A stretch of DNA of 59,980 nucleotides from Gammaproteobacteria bacterium (GTDB lineage Bacteria; Pseudomonadota; Gammaproteobacteria; Pseudomonadales; Pseudohongiellaceae), in the NCBI GenBank assembly GCA_947457195.1, contig CANGUU010000011.1, positions 1 through 59,980 on the forward strand, written 5' to 3'. The translations under genes were made by a program, and so were the position numbers. The notes under the pieces are model-generated. The model was not told the origin of the DNA. It did no database searches and saw only the letters and a program-made list of their open reading frames with translations. Shown one piece after another: positions 17,799 to 26,037 of this stretch (positions within the stretch are counted from its first letter, which is position 1; every line of letters begins with the position of its first letter).

Positions 17799-18587
17799 TT
17801 ATTCCTGCACCATCGTGAGGCCCTTGGCCTCGTACAGCGAAATCAGTTCGTCAAGCCACTTGGGTTCGGCGCATTCGTATGACTTCACGTGGTAGTCGGC
17901 CATGGCCTGCCAGCGCTTGGTGATGGTGAACGGCTCTTCCAGCCACAGCGGATCAGTCAGGGTGAGATCAGCAGCCAGCACGGGCGTACCGTCGGCTTGC
18001 GGCGTGTCGAAGTAGTATTCCTCGCGGATGGTTGCCTGCGACGAGTGCGGATAGCGCGTGTCGACCTGGGTCTTGAGGTTCACGGTCTCGACGATCAGTC
18101 GCTGCCCTTCCCAGTGGGCGCGGGAGTAGCCGTTGCGCTCGGGAAAGAACTGGCTGGGATCCTGCGCTTCGTCGTCGATGAACATACGGCGCATTTCGCT
18201 GTGGGCTTCGTAGATCACGAACAGCTGCTCCGGACGCTGGATGATTTCCATCGGATAGCCGCCGGAGCCCAGCATCGAGGATGGCATGCCGCCACCCACA
18301 CAGGCGTTGCCGGGTGAGTAGTCCGTGCCCTGCGTGACCGACTGGTAGTCCGCGACGGCGGCCTGTGCAGCTGCCGTGAGCTTCGGACCACCTGCCGGCG
18401 CCGTGAAGGCCCCGGCGGCCGCGGCATTGCGGTAGGTGGTCCAGGCGCCGCTGAAATCAGGCAGCGCTGCCGTGTCGGCAGCGACCGGCACGTCAGCCGC
18501 CGTAGCAGGAGCTTCAGCCGCCGGCTGACAGGCCGACAGCACGGCCAGCGCGACCAGCGTTGCACTTATTTTTTTCATATTTTCCAT
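17799..18587 (-). CDS. Putative lipoprotein of unknown function
   Basis: 262 residues. The start is the ATG of MENMKKIS behind AGGGGGAAGCGC. A signal peptide ends in the lipobox VLSAC, so Cys20 or thereabouts would be lipidated. An Ala-rich linker follows, then FSGAWTTYRNAAAAG and segments GYPMEIIQRPEQLFVIYEAHSEMRRMF and YSRAHWEGQRLIVETVNLK, which recur in a group of secreted proteins of environmental Gammaproteobacteria with no known function. It is the first gene of a pair with the DUF6152-like gene. Its promoter should lie in the 280 bases upstream, shared with the zinc operon on the other strand. Confidence 0.78.
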   Translation of the reverse strand: MENMKKISATLVALAVLSACQPAAEAPATAADVPVAADTAALPDFSGAWTTYRNAAAAGAFTAPAGGPKLTAAAQAAVADYQSVTQGTDYSPGNACVGGGMPSSMLGSGGYPMEIIQRPEQLFVIYEAHSEMRRMFIDDEAQDPSQFFPERNGYSRAHWEGQRLIVETVNLKTQVDTRYPHSSQATIREEYYFDTPQADGTPVLAADLTLTDPLWLEEPFTITKRWQAMADYHVKSYECAEPKWLDELISLYEAKGLTMVQE

Positions 18588-18961
18588 GCGCTTCCCCCTG
18601 GGGACAGTGTCTGCGTGCGCAAAATAACGGGGAGCGCTCGCCAATGCCATACCTCAGACGGAATTGGCATAAAGGGGAAGGCAGCCAGGGTACCCGCGAT
18701 GGCGGAACGTGACAGGACACGCTGGTCCTGCAGGTCTCCGCAGGGACCCGCCGTCTGACACCGAGGGATTTGGCAGCAAACGACGGCGGGCCCTTTGGAG
18801 AGAGGTATCGGTTCCTTACGGGCCGGAACCGGCCGGCACACAACGATTGCCAGCCACAGGTGGTGAATGTTATATAATAACATTATGTTTCTGCCAACTC
18901 TTTTCACGAATCGCTGGCGCCAAGCCCGTACAGTCTTCTGCAAGTCCGGGAAATCATCTGC
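18588..18961. other. Intergenic region with two inverted repeats and the Zur-controlled promoter
   Basis: 374 bases between the lipoprotein gene (minus) and the zinc operon (plus). It holds a 9-bp stem CCCGCCGTC/GACGGCGGG (18747-18755 and 18782-18790, 26-base loop), a 7-bp stem CGGTTCC/GGAACCG (18809-18815 and 18825-18831), and the Zur box at 18866-18884. Neither stem has a T run, so they are not typical terminators. Confidence 0.6.
18866..18884 (+). promoter_or_regulatory. Zur box 1 (zinc importer operon)
   Basis: AATGTTATATAATAACATT, an inverted repeat with perfect 8-base arms around ATA. It matches the gammaproteobacterial Zur operator pattern (GTTATA-TATAAC type). It overlaps a plausible -10 (TATATA, 18871-18876) that has TTGCCA 18 bases upstream at 18847-18852, so bound Zur-zinc would block the promoter. 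Confidence 0.88.
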
Positions 18962-19081
18962 ATGCACCGCCTGATTGCTGCTTTGCCCCAATCCCTGTTC
19001 ACCGCGTCCTTGCAACTGCGCATGCTACTGGCGGGTGCAGTGGTCACCCTGCTCTGGCTGTTGACCTGGTGGGCGTTGTGA
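18962..19081 (+). CDS. Candidate 39-residue single-pass membrane peptide at the head of the zinc operon
   Basis: ATG at 18962 opens a 39-codon frame ending in TGA at 19079-19081. Residues 1-20 are mildly amphipathic (MHRLIAALPQSLFTASLQLR) and 21-39 form one hydrophobic helix rich in Leu and Trp. The stop overlaps the GTG start of the ABC ATPase gene (GTGA), the same tight junction as between the other genes of this operon. It lies 78 bases after the Zur box. No strong ribosome site is seen. It could be a small transporter subunit or a coupling leader; it could also be chance. Confidence 0.5.
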   Translation: MHRLIAALPQSLFTASLQLRMLLAGAVVTLLWLLTWWAL

Positions 19082-19860
19082 ACGTCTCGCGTCATATGAC
19101 AGCTGCCTCGGCCCTTGCGCCCGGCATCCACTTTCGCGACCTGACACTGGCCTACGACCGTCACCCCGCGATCCACCACCTTGATGCCAGCGTGCCGCGC
19201 GGGGCGCTCCTCGCCATCGTCGGCCCGAACGGATCGGGCAAATCCAGCCTTTTGAAGGCGCTGGTCGGTGAACTACGCCCCACCGAGGGCCATATCGAAC
19301 TGAGCGGCTTCTCGCGTCAGGATGTGGCCTATCTGCCGCAGCAGACCCGGGTGGATCGGCACTTTCCACTGTCGGTAGCCGACTTTCTCAGCAGCGGCCT
19401 GTGGCGCGAGTGCGGGGCTACGGCAGCGCCTTGCTCCGCGGCGCGCGAGCGGCTTGCTGTTGCCCTGCACCAGGTTGGGCTCAGGGGCTTCGAGCGCAGA
19501 CTCATCGGCTCGCTGTCCGGGGGACAACTGCAGCGGCTGCTTTTCGCACGCCTGATCGTGCAGGAGCGCCCTGTCGTGCTGCTCGATGAGCCCTTCAACG
19601 CCGTCGACGAGCGTACGGCCCGTGACCTGCTGTCACTGATCCGTGACTGGCATGGGGAGTCGCGGACGATCCTTGTCGTTACCCACGATCTCGACCAGGT
19701 GAGAGCCCATTTCCCCACGACGCTGATGCTGGCGCGGGAACTGCTCAGCTACGGCAGTACAGCGGAGGTCCTCACCGCCGCCAACCTGTTGCGTGCCCGT
19801 CGTATGGGCGAGGCCTTCGACGAACAGGCAGCCCTCTGCCGTCGCCGCGGGGGGACCTGA
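19078..19860 (+). CDS. znuC: Zinc ABC transporter ATP-binding protein (ZnuC/AztA type)
   Basis: 260 residues from the GTG start that overlaps the upstream stop; an ATG six codons in (19096) is the alternative. Walker A is GPNGSGKSS, the Q-loop lies in YLPQQTRVDRHFPLSV, the signature is LSGGQLQRLLFARL, Walker B is VVLLDEPF and the switch is VVTHD. The PQ-x-VD-x-FPL segment is typical of cluster 9 metal importers, which take up zinc or manganese. Placement behind a Zur box and beside a COG0523 GTPase favours zinc. The stop overlaps the permease start by one base (TGATG). Confidence 0.9.
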   Translation: MNVSRHMTAASALAPGIHFRDLTLAYDRHPAIHHLDASVPRGALLAIVGPNGSGKSSLLKALVGELRPTEGHIELSGFSRQDVAYLPQQTRVDRHFPLSVADFLSSGLWRECGATAAPCSAARERLAVALHQVGLRGFERRLIGSLSGGQLQRLLFARLIVQERPVVLLDEPFNAVDERTARDLLSLIRDWHGESRTILVVTHDLDQVRAHFPTTLMLARELLSYGSTAEVLTAANLLRARRMGEAFDEQAALCRRRGGT

Positions 19861-20726
19861 TGCTGGACTGGTTGATTCAGCCATTCGACGACTTCGATTT
19901 CATGCGGCGCGCCCTGGTAGGTTCCTGCATCATGGCACTGGCGGGAGCGCCTGTGGGTGTGTTCATGACGCTACGCCGTATGAGCCTGACCGGGGACGCG
20001 ATGGCGCATGCCATCCTGCCCGGGGCGGCATTCGGTTACCTGCTGGCAGGGCTTTCGCTTGGCGCGATGACGCTCGGCGGGATTCTCGCTGGCCTCTGCG
20101 TGGCCCTGCTGTCGGGTCTCGTCACCCGCTCCAGCCACCTCCAGGAAGACACCAACCTCGCTGCCTTCTACCTGATTTCGCTGGCGCTCGGCGTCTGGCT
20201 GATCTCGACGCAAGGCGGCAGCGTCGACCTGGACCACGTGCTCTTCGGCTCCATTTTGGCGCTCGACAACGCGACACTGGTGCTGCTGGCCGGTATCGGC
20301 AGCATATCGGTTCTCACGCTCGCCTTGCTCTACCGCCCGCTGGTGCTCGAGTGCTGCGACCCGACTTTCCTGCGCATGGAGAGTTCGCTGGGTCCGGTCG
20401 TGCATTTCGTCTTCCTCGCCTTGGTGGTGCTCAATCTGGTGGCAGGCTTCCACGCTCTCGGCACATTGATGGCGGTGGGCCTGTTGATACTGCCCGCGGC
20501 CGCGGCGCGCTTCTGGGCACGCGAACTGGGCCCCACCCTGGCTCTTGCCGCCGCCCTCTCCTTCGCCGGCAGCAGCAGCGGATTACTGCTGTCGTATCAC
20601 GCGGATGTACCGACCAGCGCCACCATCATCCTCTGCCTCGGCAGTCTGTATGTCGTGTCCTTTTTGTTTGGCAGCGCCAACGGCCTGTGGCTGCAACTCT
20701 TTCCCCGGGAGCACCTGCAGGCATGA
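19860..20726 (+). CDS. znuB: Zinc ABC transporter permease (ZnuB type)
   Basis: 288 residues, an ABC-3 family permease with about eight transmembrane helices. Family marks include LRRMSLTGDAMAHAILPGAAFGYL (about residues 39-62, the cytoplasmic coupling region) and a hydrophobic C-terminal half with ALGTLMAVGLLILPAAAARFWA. It forms the inner membrane channel for zinc from the binding protein encoded next. Its start shares one base with the ATPase stop and its own stop overlaps the binding-protein ATG (ATGA), so the three genes are translationally coupled. Confidence 0.9.
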   Translation: MLDWLIQPFDDFDFMRRALVGSCIMALAGAPVGVFMTLRRMSLTGDAMAHAILPGAAFGYLLAGLSLGAMTLGGILAGLCVALLSGLVTRSSHLQEDTNLAAFYLISLALGVWLISTQGGSVDLDHVLFGSILALDNATLVLLAGIGSISVLTLALLYRPLVLECCDPTFLRMESSLGPVVHFVFLALVVLNLVAGFHALGTLMAVGLLILPAAAARFWARELGPTLALAAALSFAGSSSGLLLSYHADVPTSATIILCLGSLYVVSFLFGSANGLWLQLFPREHLQA

Positions 20727-21655
20727 GCCTCTCCCGCCGCAGCCTGTTCTCACTGCTGGCCTGCACGTTGCTGCCAACGGTGCCGCGGTCGACGCGGGCA
20801 GCCAAGCGACTGACGGTCGTCGCCAGCTTCAGCATACTCGGCGACCTCGTGCGCGAAGTCGGTGGGTCGTCAATCGACTTGCATGTCCTCGTGGGCCCCG
20901 ACAGCGATGGCCATCTGTACCAGCCCACACCGGCCGATTCACGTCTGTTGCAGCGTGCCGACCTCGTGGTGATCAACGGCCTGGGTTTCGAGGGGTGGAT
21001 CGAGCGACTCATCACAGCCGCAGGGTATGCGAGGGCTTTACTGGTCGCCAGCGAGGGCATCACGCCACTGCTGACCGGCGGCGGATCGACCCCGCAGCCC
21101 GATCCCCATGCCTGGCAGGATGTTTCCCGCGTGCGTCACTACGTGAAAAGGATCAGTGCCACGCTCGCGGCGCTCGACCCGGATGAGGCCGAAGCAATTG
21201 CGGCGCGGACTGTTGCCTATGATGCCGCTCTGGAGTCGCTGGACGCGGAGATCCGCCGGCAGATCTCTACGCTGCCTCCACAGGCGCGTACTGTGGTTAC
21301 CAGCCACGATGCCTTCCGTTATTTCGGCAACGCCTATGGCCTGGCCTTCGTGGCCCCCGTCGGCATCGACGCCAACAGCCAACCCTCGGCCGCAGACCTG
21401 GCACGCCTGCTGACCCAGATCCGCGAGCTGCAGATCCGCGCGGTCTTCATTGAGAACATCAGCGATCCGCGACTGCTCAGTCAAATCACCCGCCAGACCG
21501 GTGCCAGGATCGGCGGCACACTGTACTCGGACGCGCTGTCACCGCCCAATGGCCCTGCTGCCAGCTATCTCGCCCTGCAGCGCCATAACCTGCGCGTGCT
21601 CATGGCCGCTCTGCAGCAGCACAAATCCCTTCCCCAGCACAGGCAGTTACCATGA
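20723..21655 (+). CDS. znuA: Zinc ABC transporter substrate-binding protein (ZnuA/AztC-like, no His-rich loop)
   Basis: 310 residues, cluster A-I metal-binding lipoprotein family, with an N-terminal signal containing a twin-arginine ([14 protein letters not shown]), so export by Tat is possible. Metal ligand candidates are His in DGHLYQPTP, His in PDPHAWQD, His in [10 protein letters not shown] and Asp in YSDALSPP. The long histidine-rich loop of enterobacterial ZnuA is absent, which makes it more like AztC/TroA proteins. ATG overlaps the permease stop, and its own TGA overlaps the COG0523 gene start. Confidence 0.88.
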   Translation: MSLSRRSLFSLLACTLLPTVPRSTRAAKRLTVVASFSILGDLVREVGGSSIDLHVLVGPDSDGHLYQPTPADSRLLQRADLVVINGLGFEGWIERLITAAGYARALLVASEGITPLLTGGGSTPQPDPHAWQDVSRVRHYVKRISATLAALDPDEAEAIAARTVAYDAALESLDAEIRRQISTLPPQARTVVTSHDAFRYFGNAYGLAFVAPVGIDANSQPSAADLARLLTQIRELQIRAVFIENISDPRLLSQITRQTGARIGGTLYSDALSPPNGPAASYLALQRHNLRVLMAALQQHKSLPQHRQLP

Positions 21656-22995
21656 CCACCCCCAGAATTCCCGTCACGGTCCTTACCGGTTTCCTCGGTA
21701 GCGGCAAGACTACGTTGCTCAATCGCATCCTCGGCGAGACCCATGGTCTTCGTATTGCCGTCATCGAGAATGAGTTCGGCGCCATCGGCGTTGACCAGGA
21801 CCTGGTCATCAACGCCGAGGAGGAAATCTTTGAGATGAACAATGGCTGTATCTGCTGCACCGTACGCGGTGACCTCATCCGCATTCTCAACTCACTGGCG
21901 CGTCGCCGCGACCGCTTCGACCGGGTCATTCTCGAGACGACGGGGCTGGCCGACCCTGGTCCGGTGGCGCAGACATTCTTCATCGATGAGGACATCCGCG
22001 AAAATTACCGACTCGACGGCGTCATCACCCTGGTGGATGCCAAGCATGTCGCGCAGCATCTGGATGATGACAGCGAAGCCCTTGCCCAGATTGCCTTCGC
22101 CGACCGGATCCTGCTCAACAAGATCGACCTTGTGGACGCCGATTCTCTGGCTGATCTGCGCCAACGGATCCGTGGGATCAATGCCATGGCCAAGGTCTTG
22201 CCGGTGCACATGGCAAAAGCACCGCTTGCCGACATTCTCGATGTGGGCGGGTTTGACCTCGATCGCGCCCTGGAGACGAGGCCCGGCTTTCTCGAGCCGG
22301 AGTATCCCTTCGAGTGGGCCGGCCTGTACTGGCTGGACCACGGCACCTACGTCCTGGACCTCGCGCCTGGTCCGGATCCGGAGATGTCGGTATGCCTGTG
22401 GCCGGTGACCCGCGCTGCGCCAGACACCCTCACCCAGGACGCCGAGCCTGTGCTACGGCGCTTCGCAGAGCCGGCGCGCGCACTGCCATGCCATGCGCAA
22501 CTGCCGTGCTGGCAGCATGCCCGTCTGCAACTCGACGGCGAACAGCACTCTTGTTTCAATCTGTCGCTGATCAAAAGTGGCTGGTACGCCCTCTTCTGCC
22601 AGCACACGGCCGCCGAATTCAACCTGCGCCTGCTGCGTCAGGACGGCAACGTGGTACCCGCCTCGCAGCAGCACTTGTTCAACCCGGCGCACGAGCATGA
22701 CGACGAGGTCACTTCGGTGGCCTTCGAGTATCCGGGCGAATTGCATGAAACCCTGTTCGATGCCTGGATCGGCAGCCTGCTGCGGACCCGTGGCAACGAC
22801 ATCTATCGAACCAAGGGTATCGTCAACTTCCGTGACAGTACCCACCGCTACATCCTGCAGGGCGTCCATATGCTGATCGAGGGGAAGCCCGGCGCAGCCT
22901 GGGGCGACGATACCCGCTTCAACCGCCTGGTGCTGATCGGGCGCAACCTGGATCGGGCTGCCATCGAGGAAGAGTTCGCGCTATGTCTCGCATGA
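21652..22995 (+). CDS. COG0523 family GTPase, zinc metallochaperone-like
   Basis: 447 residues. GFLGSGKT at 13-20 is Walker A, CICC at 66-69 is the metal-binding CxCC of the family, NKID is the guanine specificity motif, and [12 protein letters not shown] marks the start of the C-terminal CobW_C domain. Between about residues 222 and 335 is an extra region with several Cys and His ([18 protein letters not shown]). Family members linked to Zur deliver zinc to selected enzymes during shortage. The gene overlaps znuA by four bases and the WD40 gene by four or more, so it is one operon. Confidence 0.9.
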   Translation: MTTPRIPVTVLTGFLGSGKTTLLNRILGETHGLRIAVIENEFGAIGVDQDLVINAEEEIFEMNNGCICCTVRGDLIRILNSLARRRDRFDRVILETTGLADPGPVAQTFFIDEDIRENYRLDGVITLVDAKHVAQHLDDDSEALAQIAFADRILLNKIDLVDADSLADLRQRIRGINAMAKVLPVHMAKAPLADILDVGGFDLDRALETRPGFLEPEYPFEWAGLYWLDHGTYVLDLAPGPDPEMSVCLWPVTRAAPDTLTQDAEPVLRRFAEPARALPCHAQLPCWQHARLQLDGEQHSCFNLSLIKSGWYALFCQHTAAEFNLRLLRQDGNVVPASQQHLFNPAHEHDDEVTSVAFEYPGELHETLFDAWIGSLLRTRGNDIYRTKGIVNFRDSTHRYILQGVHMLIEGKPGAAWGDDTRFNRLVLIGRNLDRAAIEEEFALCLA

Positions 22996-24047
22996 CCCTG
23001 CCCCTGCCACAGGTCAACGAGCACCTGCGGCTCGATCTGGCGGACTTCCCGGTGTCGGTCGCGTTCTCGCCGCGGCTGCCACTGCTCGGCATCGCGCTCA
23101 GCGACGGCGAACTGGCGCTGGTGGACGTAGCGAATGCCCGTTTGCAGCAGCGGCTGGCCGCCCACACGGACTCCCTGCACCGGCTCTGCTGGCACCCGGA
23201 CGGTGCGCTGCTCACCAGCTGCGACCGTCAGGGCAACATCCGGCACTGGCAGGTCGGTACTCCCGTCACCGCGCCCCTCACCCCGACCGGTCTGTGGACC
23301 AGCGAGCAGCCATGGATCGAGGCCTGCGCCTGGCGACCAGACGGACGTTACCTGGCTGTGGCCTCCGGCAGGCAATGTCAGCTGTTCGACCGTGCGGGCC
23401 ACGAGATGCACTGCGTCACCTTCGAGAACAGTGCGATCGCCGACATAGCCTGGAATCCGCGCGGTACCGAACTGGCGTTGGCCGGCTATCGGGGCGTCGA
23501 CCTGATCAGTGGCGCTGGCAAGGCGCTGCGACGGCGCACGCTGCCTTGGACCGGTGCGCTGGGCACACTCAGTTGGAGCCCGAACGGCCGCATACTCGCC
23601 GCCTGTCGGCAAGACAATGCCCTGCATTTCTGGCGGGTGAGCAGTGGCAGGCACGCCGCCATGAGCGGATATCCCACCAAACCGCGGGCCCTGGCCTGGT
23701 CGGCCGATAGCACCTATCTGGTGACCGGGGGTAGTCCGGCGGCCATCACCTGGACGTTTGCCGCAGGCGGTCCGGAGGGCCAGCCACCCGTGCAACTGGA
23801 ACTGCACATGGAACCGGTGACCGCGGTGGCTGTGGACCCACGACTGCATTTCGTGGCTGTCGGCTGTCGGGGCCAGCGGATCTCGCTCTGGCACTCTGCA
23901 GTCGCCGCGCTGCCGTTCTTCGAAACCACTTTGCCGGCGCCCGTCGAGTTTCTTGGTTGGCAGGCCGCTGGTCCCGGGGCCAGCTGGCTGGCTGCTCTCG
24001 ATCGCAGCGGCCACGTGGGCGTATGGCGGGTCAGCTGCCCGGTGTGA
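22992..24047 (+). CDS. WD40-repeat protein, predicted cytoplasmic, in the Zur-controlled operon
   Basis: 351 residues from the ATG that overlaps the GTPase stop as ATGA; an ATG three codons earlier is possible. About seven WD-like blades are visible, with [79 protein letters not shown] and GQRISLWHS. There is no signal peptide or membrane helix. Several His, Cys and Asp could bind metal. A beta-propeller chaperone (AztD) is known for AztABC zinc import but is periplasmic; this one would act inside the cell, perhaps with the GTPase. It ends 17 bases inside the convergent permease gene. Confidence 0.85.
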   Translation: MTLPLPQVNEHLRLDLADFPVSVAFSPRLPLLGIALSDGELALVDVANARLQQRLAAHTDSLHRLCWHPDGALLTSCDRQGNIRHWQVGTPVTAPLTPTGLWTSEQPWIEACAWRPDGRYLAVASGRQCQLFDRAGHEMHCVTFENSAIADIAWNPRGTELALAGYRGVDLISGAGKALRRRTLPWTGALGTLSWSPNGRILAACRQDNALHFWRVSSGRHAAMSGYPTKPRALAWSADSTYLVTGGSPAAITWTFAAGGPEGQPPVQLELHMEPVTAVAVDPRLHFVAVGCRGQRISLWHSAVAALPFFETTLPAPVEFLGWQAAGPGASWLAALDRSGHVGVWRVSCPV

Positions 24048-25287
24048 GCCTGCTGGCCATCCCCTGCCGGTAAGCAGCGACAGCCGGAATCACCGCCAGT
24101 ACGAGGGAAGCGGCGAGCACAACACCGAGCAGGGTGAGCGTACTCGGCGAGACGGGCCAGGTATCCACAAACAGGCCGAAACGCTCTTGCAGCAGCCGCT
24201 GTCCCAGAGCAAGGCCGCCCCACACCCCGAGAACCCCCAGCGTGATGGCCACACAGGTAATCAGCACCGCTTCCAACTCGATCAACAACAGGATGAACCA
24301 GGGCCGCGCGCCGATCGCGCGGTAGAGGGCGATCTCACGTGCACGCTCGCGCATGGACGCCAGCAACATGGTCGCCATGCCCAGCAGCGTCGCGAGCATG
24401 ACCAGCAGTGTGATGGCCGCGAGCAGGCGCTCACCGGCACCGAGCAGGCTCCACAGTTCTGCCAGGGCGACGCCGGGCAGGACGGCGGTGAGGGCCTCGC
24501 GCGGGTAGTCGCTGATGCTGCGCTGCAGAGCGAATACCGCGCTGCGGGACTGCAGGCCAACCAATACCGCCGTCACAGCCTTCGGCTGCAACGCCGACAC
24601 GGTCTCTTCCCCGTAATCCACGCGTCGACCCGGCAGCGGTGAGCCGTTGGCCCAGCCGAGGTGGATGGCCTCCAGACCCTGCAGCGTGATGTGCACGCTC
24701 TGGTCCACCGGGGTTCCGGTGGGAGCGAGAATGCCGCTGACCACGAACGGTGCATCGTCGTGGCTGACGATGCTGCTGGTGCTGAGCCCGTGGGACAGCA
24801 CGATGCGATCTCCGGTGACATACCCGAGCTGCCGCGCCACATCCGCCCCGAGCACCGCAGAAAACGGTGACGCAAACCCGCCCCCGCTGGCAAAGGCCAA
24901 CGGCTCGTCGCTGCCATAGCGAAAGTGCTGGAAATAGTCAGCGGTAGTCCCCACTACACGGTAGCCGCGATGGGAATCACCCAGTGCCAGCGGAATGACC
25001 CAGGCGACCTGCCGTTGCTGCTGAAGCGCCTGCACGGTTTCCCAGCTGACATCGTTGCTGGCCGCGCCGATGCGGAAAATCGAGTAAAGGAGCAGATTAA
25101 GCGGACTCGTGCGGGCGCCGACGATGAGGTCCACGCCGGACACCGTGCGACCAAAGCTGTCCCGGGCCTCGCTGCGGACATGCTCGACACTGACCAGCAG
25201 CATGACGCTCAGCATCAGGGCCAGTACGGTCAGGCTGACGCTCACCGCACGGTTGCAGAGACTACGCCAGGCCAGTGTCAGCAGCAT
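24031..25287 (-). CDS. FtsX-type ABC permease of a Zur-linked transporter (MacB-like)
   Basis: 418 residues with the classic MacB/FtsX arrangement: one N-terminal helix (LAWRSLCNRAVSVSLTVLALMLSVM), a periplasmic domain of about 200 residues, then three helices including LLAAITLLVMLATLLGMATMLLASM and the coupling segment REIALYRAIGARPWFILLLIELEA. It overlaps the ATPase gene by 26 bases. The order ATPase, permease, DUF3299 protein, DUF2796 protein recalls the Zur-regulated PA4063-PA4066 set of Pseudomonas aeruginosa. Function in zinc shortage is unknown; export of a ligand or remodelling of the envelope are both possible. Confidence 0.86.
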   Translation of the reverse strand: MLLTLAWRSLCNRAVSVSLTVLALMLSVMLLVSVEHVRSEARDSFGRTVSGVDLIVGARTSPLNLLLYSIFRIGAASNDVSWETVQALQQQRQVAWVIPLALGDSHRGYRVVGTTADYFQHFRYGSDEPLAFASGGGFASPFSAVLGADVARQLGYVTGDRIVLSHGLSTSSIVSHDDAPFVVSGILAPTGTPVDQSVHITLQGLEAIHLGWANGSPLPGRRVDYGEETVSALQPKAVTAVLVGLQSRSAVFALQRSISDYPREALTAVLPGVALAELWSLLGAGERLLAAITLLVMLATLLGMATMLLASMRERAREIALYRAIGARPWFILLLIELEAVLITCVAITLGVLGVWGGLALGQRLLQERFGLFVDTWPVSPSTLTLLGVVLAASLVLAVIPAVAAYRQGMASRLTPGS

Positions 25288-25963
25288 GGACCCCTCCTTC
25301 CGATGGGCGTCGATTCAGTTCCCGCATATCGAGTACCTGAGTGAAGTAGCTGGCAAGGCTGCGCTCGTGACTGACGAACAGCAGAGTCATGCCGCGTTCT
25401 CGTTGCAGTTCGAAGAGCAATTCCATGAAGCCGTCGCGGGCATCGGCGTCGAGCGCGGAAGTCGGCTCGTCGGCGATGAGCAGCGCCGGCGCATTGATGG
25501 CGGCGCGGGCGATGGCGACGCGCTGCTGCTGACCTACGCTGAGCGAATCCGCGCGACGCGGCAGCAGCGAGGCCGGCAACTGCAGGCGCGCCAGCAGGTC
25601 GGGCAGAATCTGCTGTGCCCCCGCTGTGCTGCCGGCGAAATGGGCCGCCAGCAGAATGTTGGCCTCCACCGTGAGAAACGGCACCAGATTGAACTGCTGA
25701 AAGACGAGACCGATGTGACGGGCACGAAAGCGGTCACGCTCACGACCGCTTAGGCCGGACAGCTCCTGGCCAAGCACGGTGATGGAACCGGAGTCCGGCT
25801 TCAGCAGGCCACACAGCAGGGCGAGCAATGTGGACTTGCCAGAGCCGGAGGCGCCCTGCAGGAACACTGCGCTGCCCGGCGCCACGTCGAGCGCGTCGAC
25901 ATGGAGAGCAAAATCGCTGCTGGCGCGGTAGCGGTAGCGTAGGTCGCGAAGTCTGATGGCCAT
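25262..25963 (-). CDS. ABC transporter ATP-binding protein of a Zur-linked transporter
   Basis: 233 residues from the ATG at 25963, which follows GGGAG with a five-base gap. Walker A is GASGSGKST, signature is [14 protein letters not shown] (Val in place of the usual Gly), Walker B is LLIADEPTSALD, and the switch is FVSHE. MacB/LolD class. It is the first gene of a two-gene minus-strand unit with the permease and faces the DUF3299 gene across a 74-base promoter region that contains the second Zur box. Confidence 0.88.
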   Translation of the reverse strand: MAIRLRDLRYRYRASSDFALHVDALDVAPGSAVFLQGASGSGKSTLLALLCGLLKPDSGSITVLGQELSGLSGRERDRFRARHIGLVFQQFNLVPFLTVEANILLAAHFAGSTAGAQQILPDLLARLQLPASLLPRRADSLSVGQQQRVAIARAAINAPALLIADEPTSALDADARDGFMELLFELQRERGMTLLFVSHERSLASYFTQVLDMRELNRRPSEGGVHAADTGLA

Positions 25964-25984
25964 CCGGGCTCCCGCCAAACAATT

Positions 25985-25999
25985 TGGTATACTATAACA
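25985..25999. promoter_or_regulatory. Zur box 2 (divergent ABC transporter / DUF3299 promoter)
   Basis: TGGTATACTATAACA: arms TGGTAT and ATAACA around ACT, one mismatch from the perfect palindrome of boxes 1 and 3. It lies in the 74-base gap between the divergent ABC ATPase gene (minus) and DUF3299 gene (plus), so a single site could control both. Confidence 0.72.
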
Positions 26000-26037
26000 A
26001 CATTCCTGCTCGCCCCGGCTGTCACGAGGACACCACG

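Noticed and set aside
18747-18790. Inverted repeat read as a terminator or riboswitch
   Set aside because: No T run on either strand and no match to a riboswitch consensus that I know; the 26-base loop is long.
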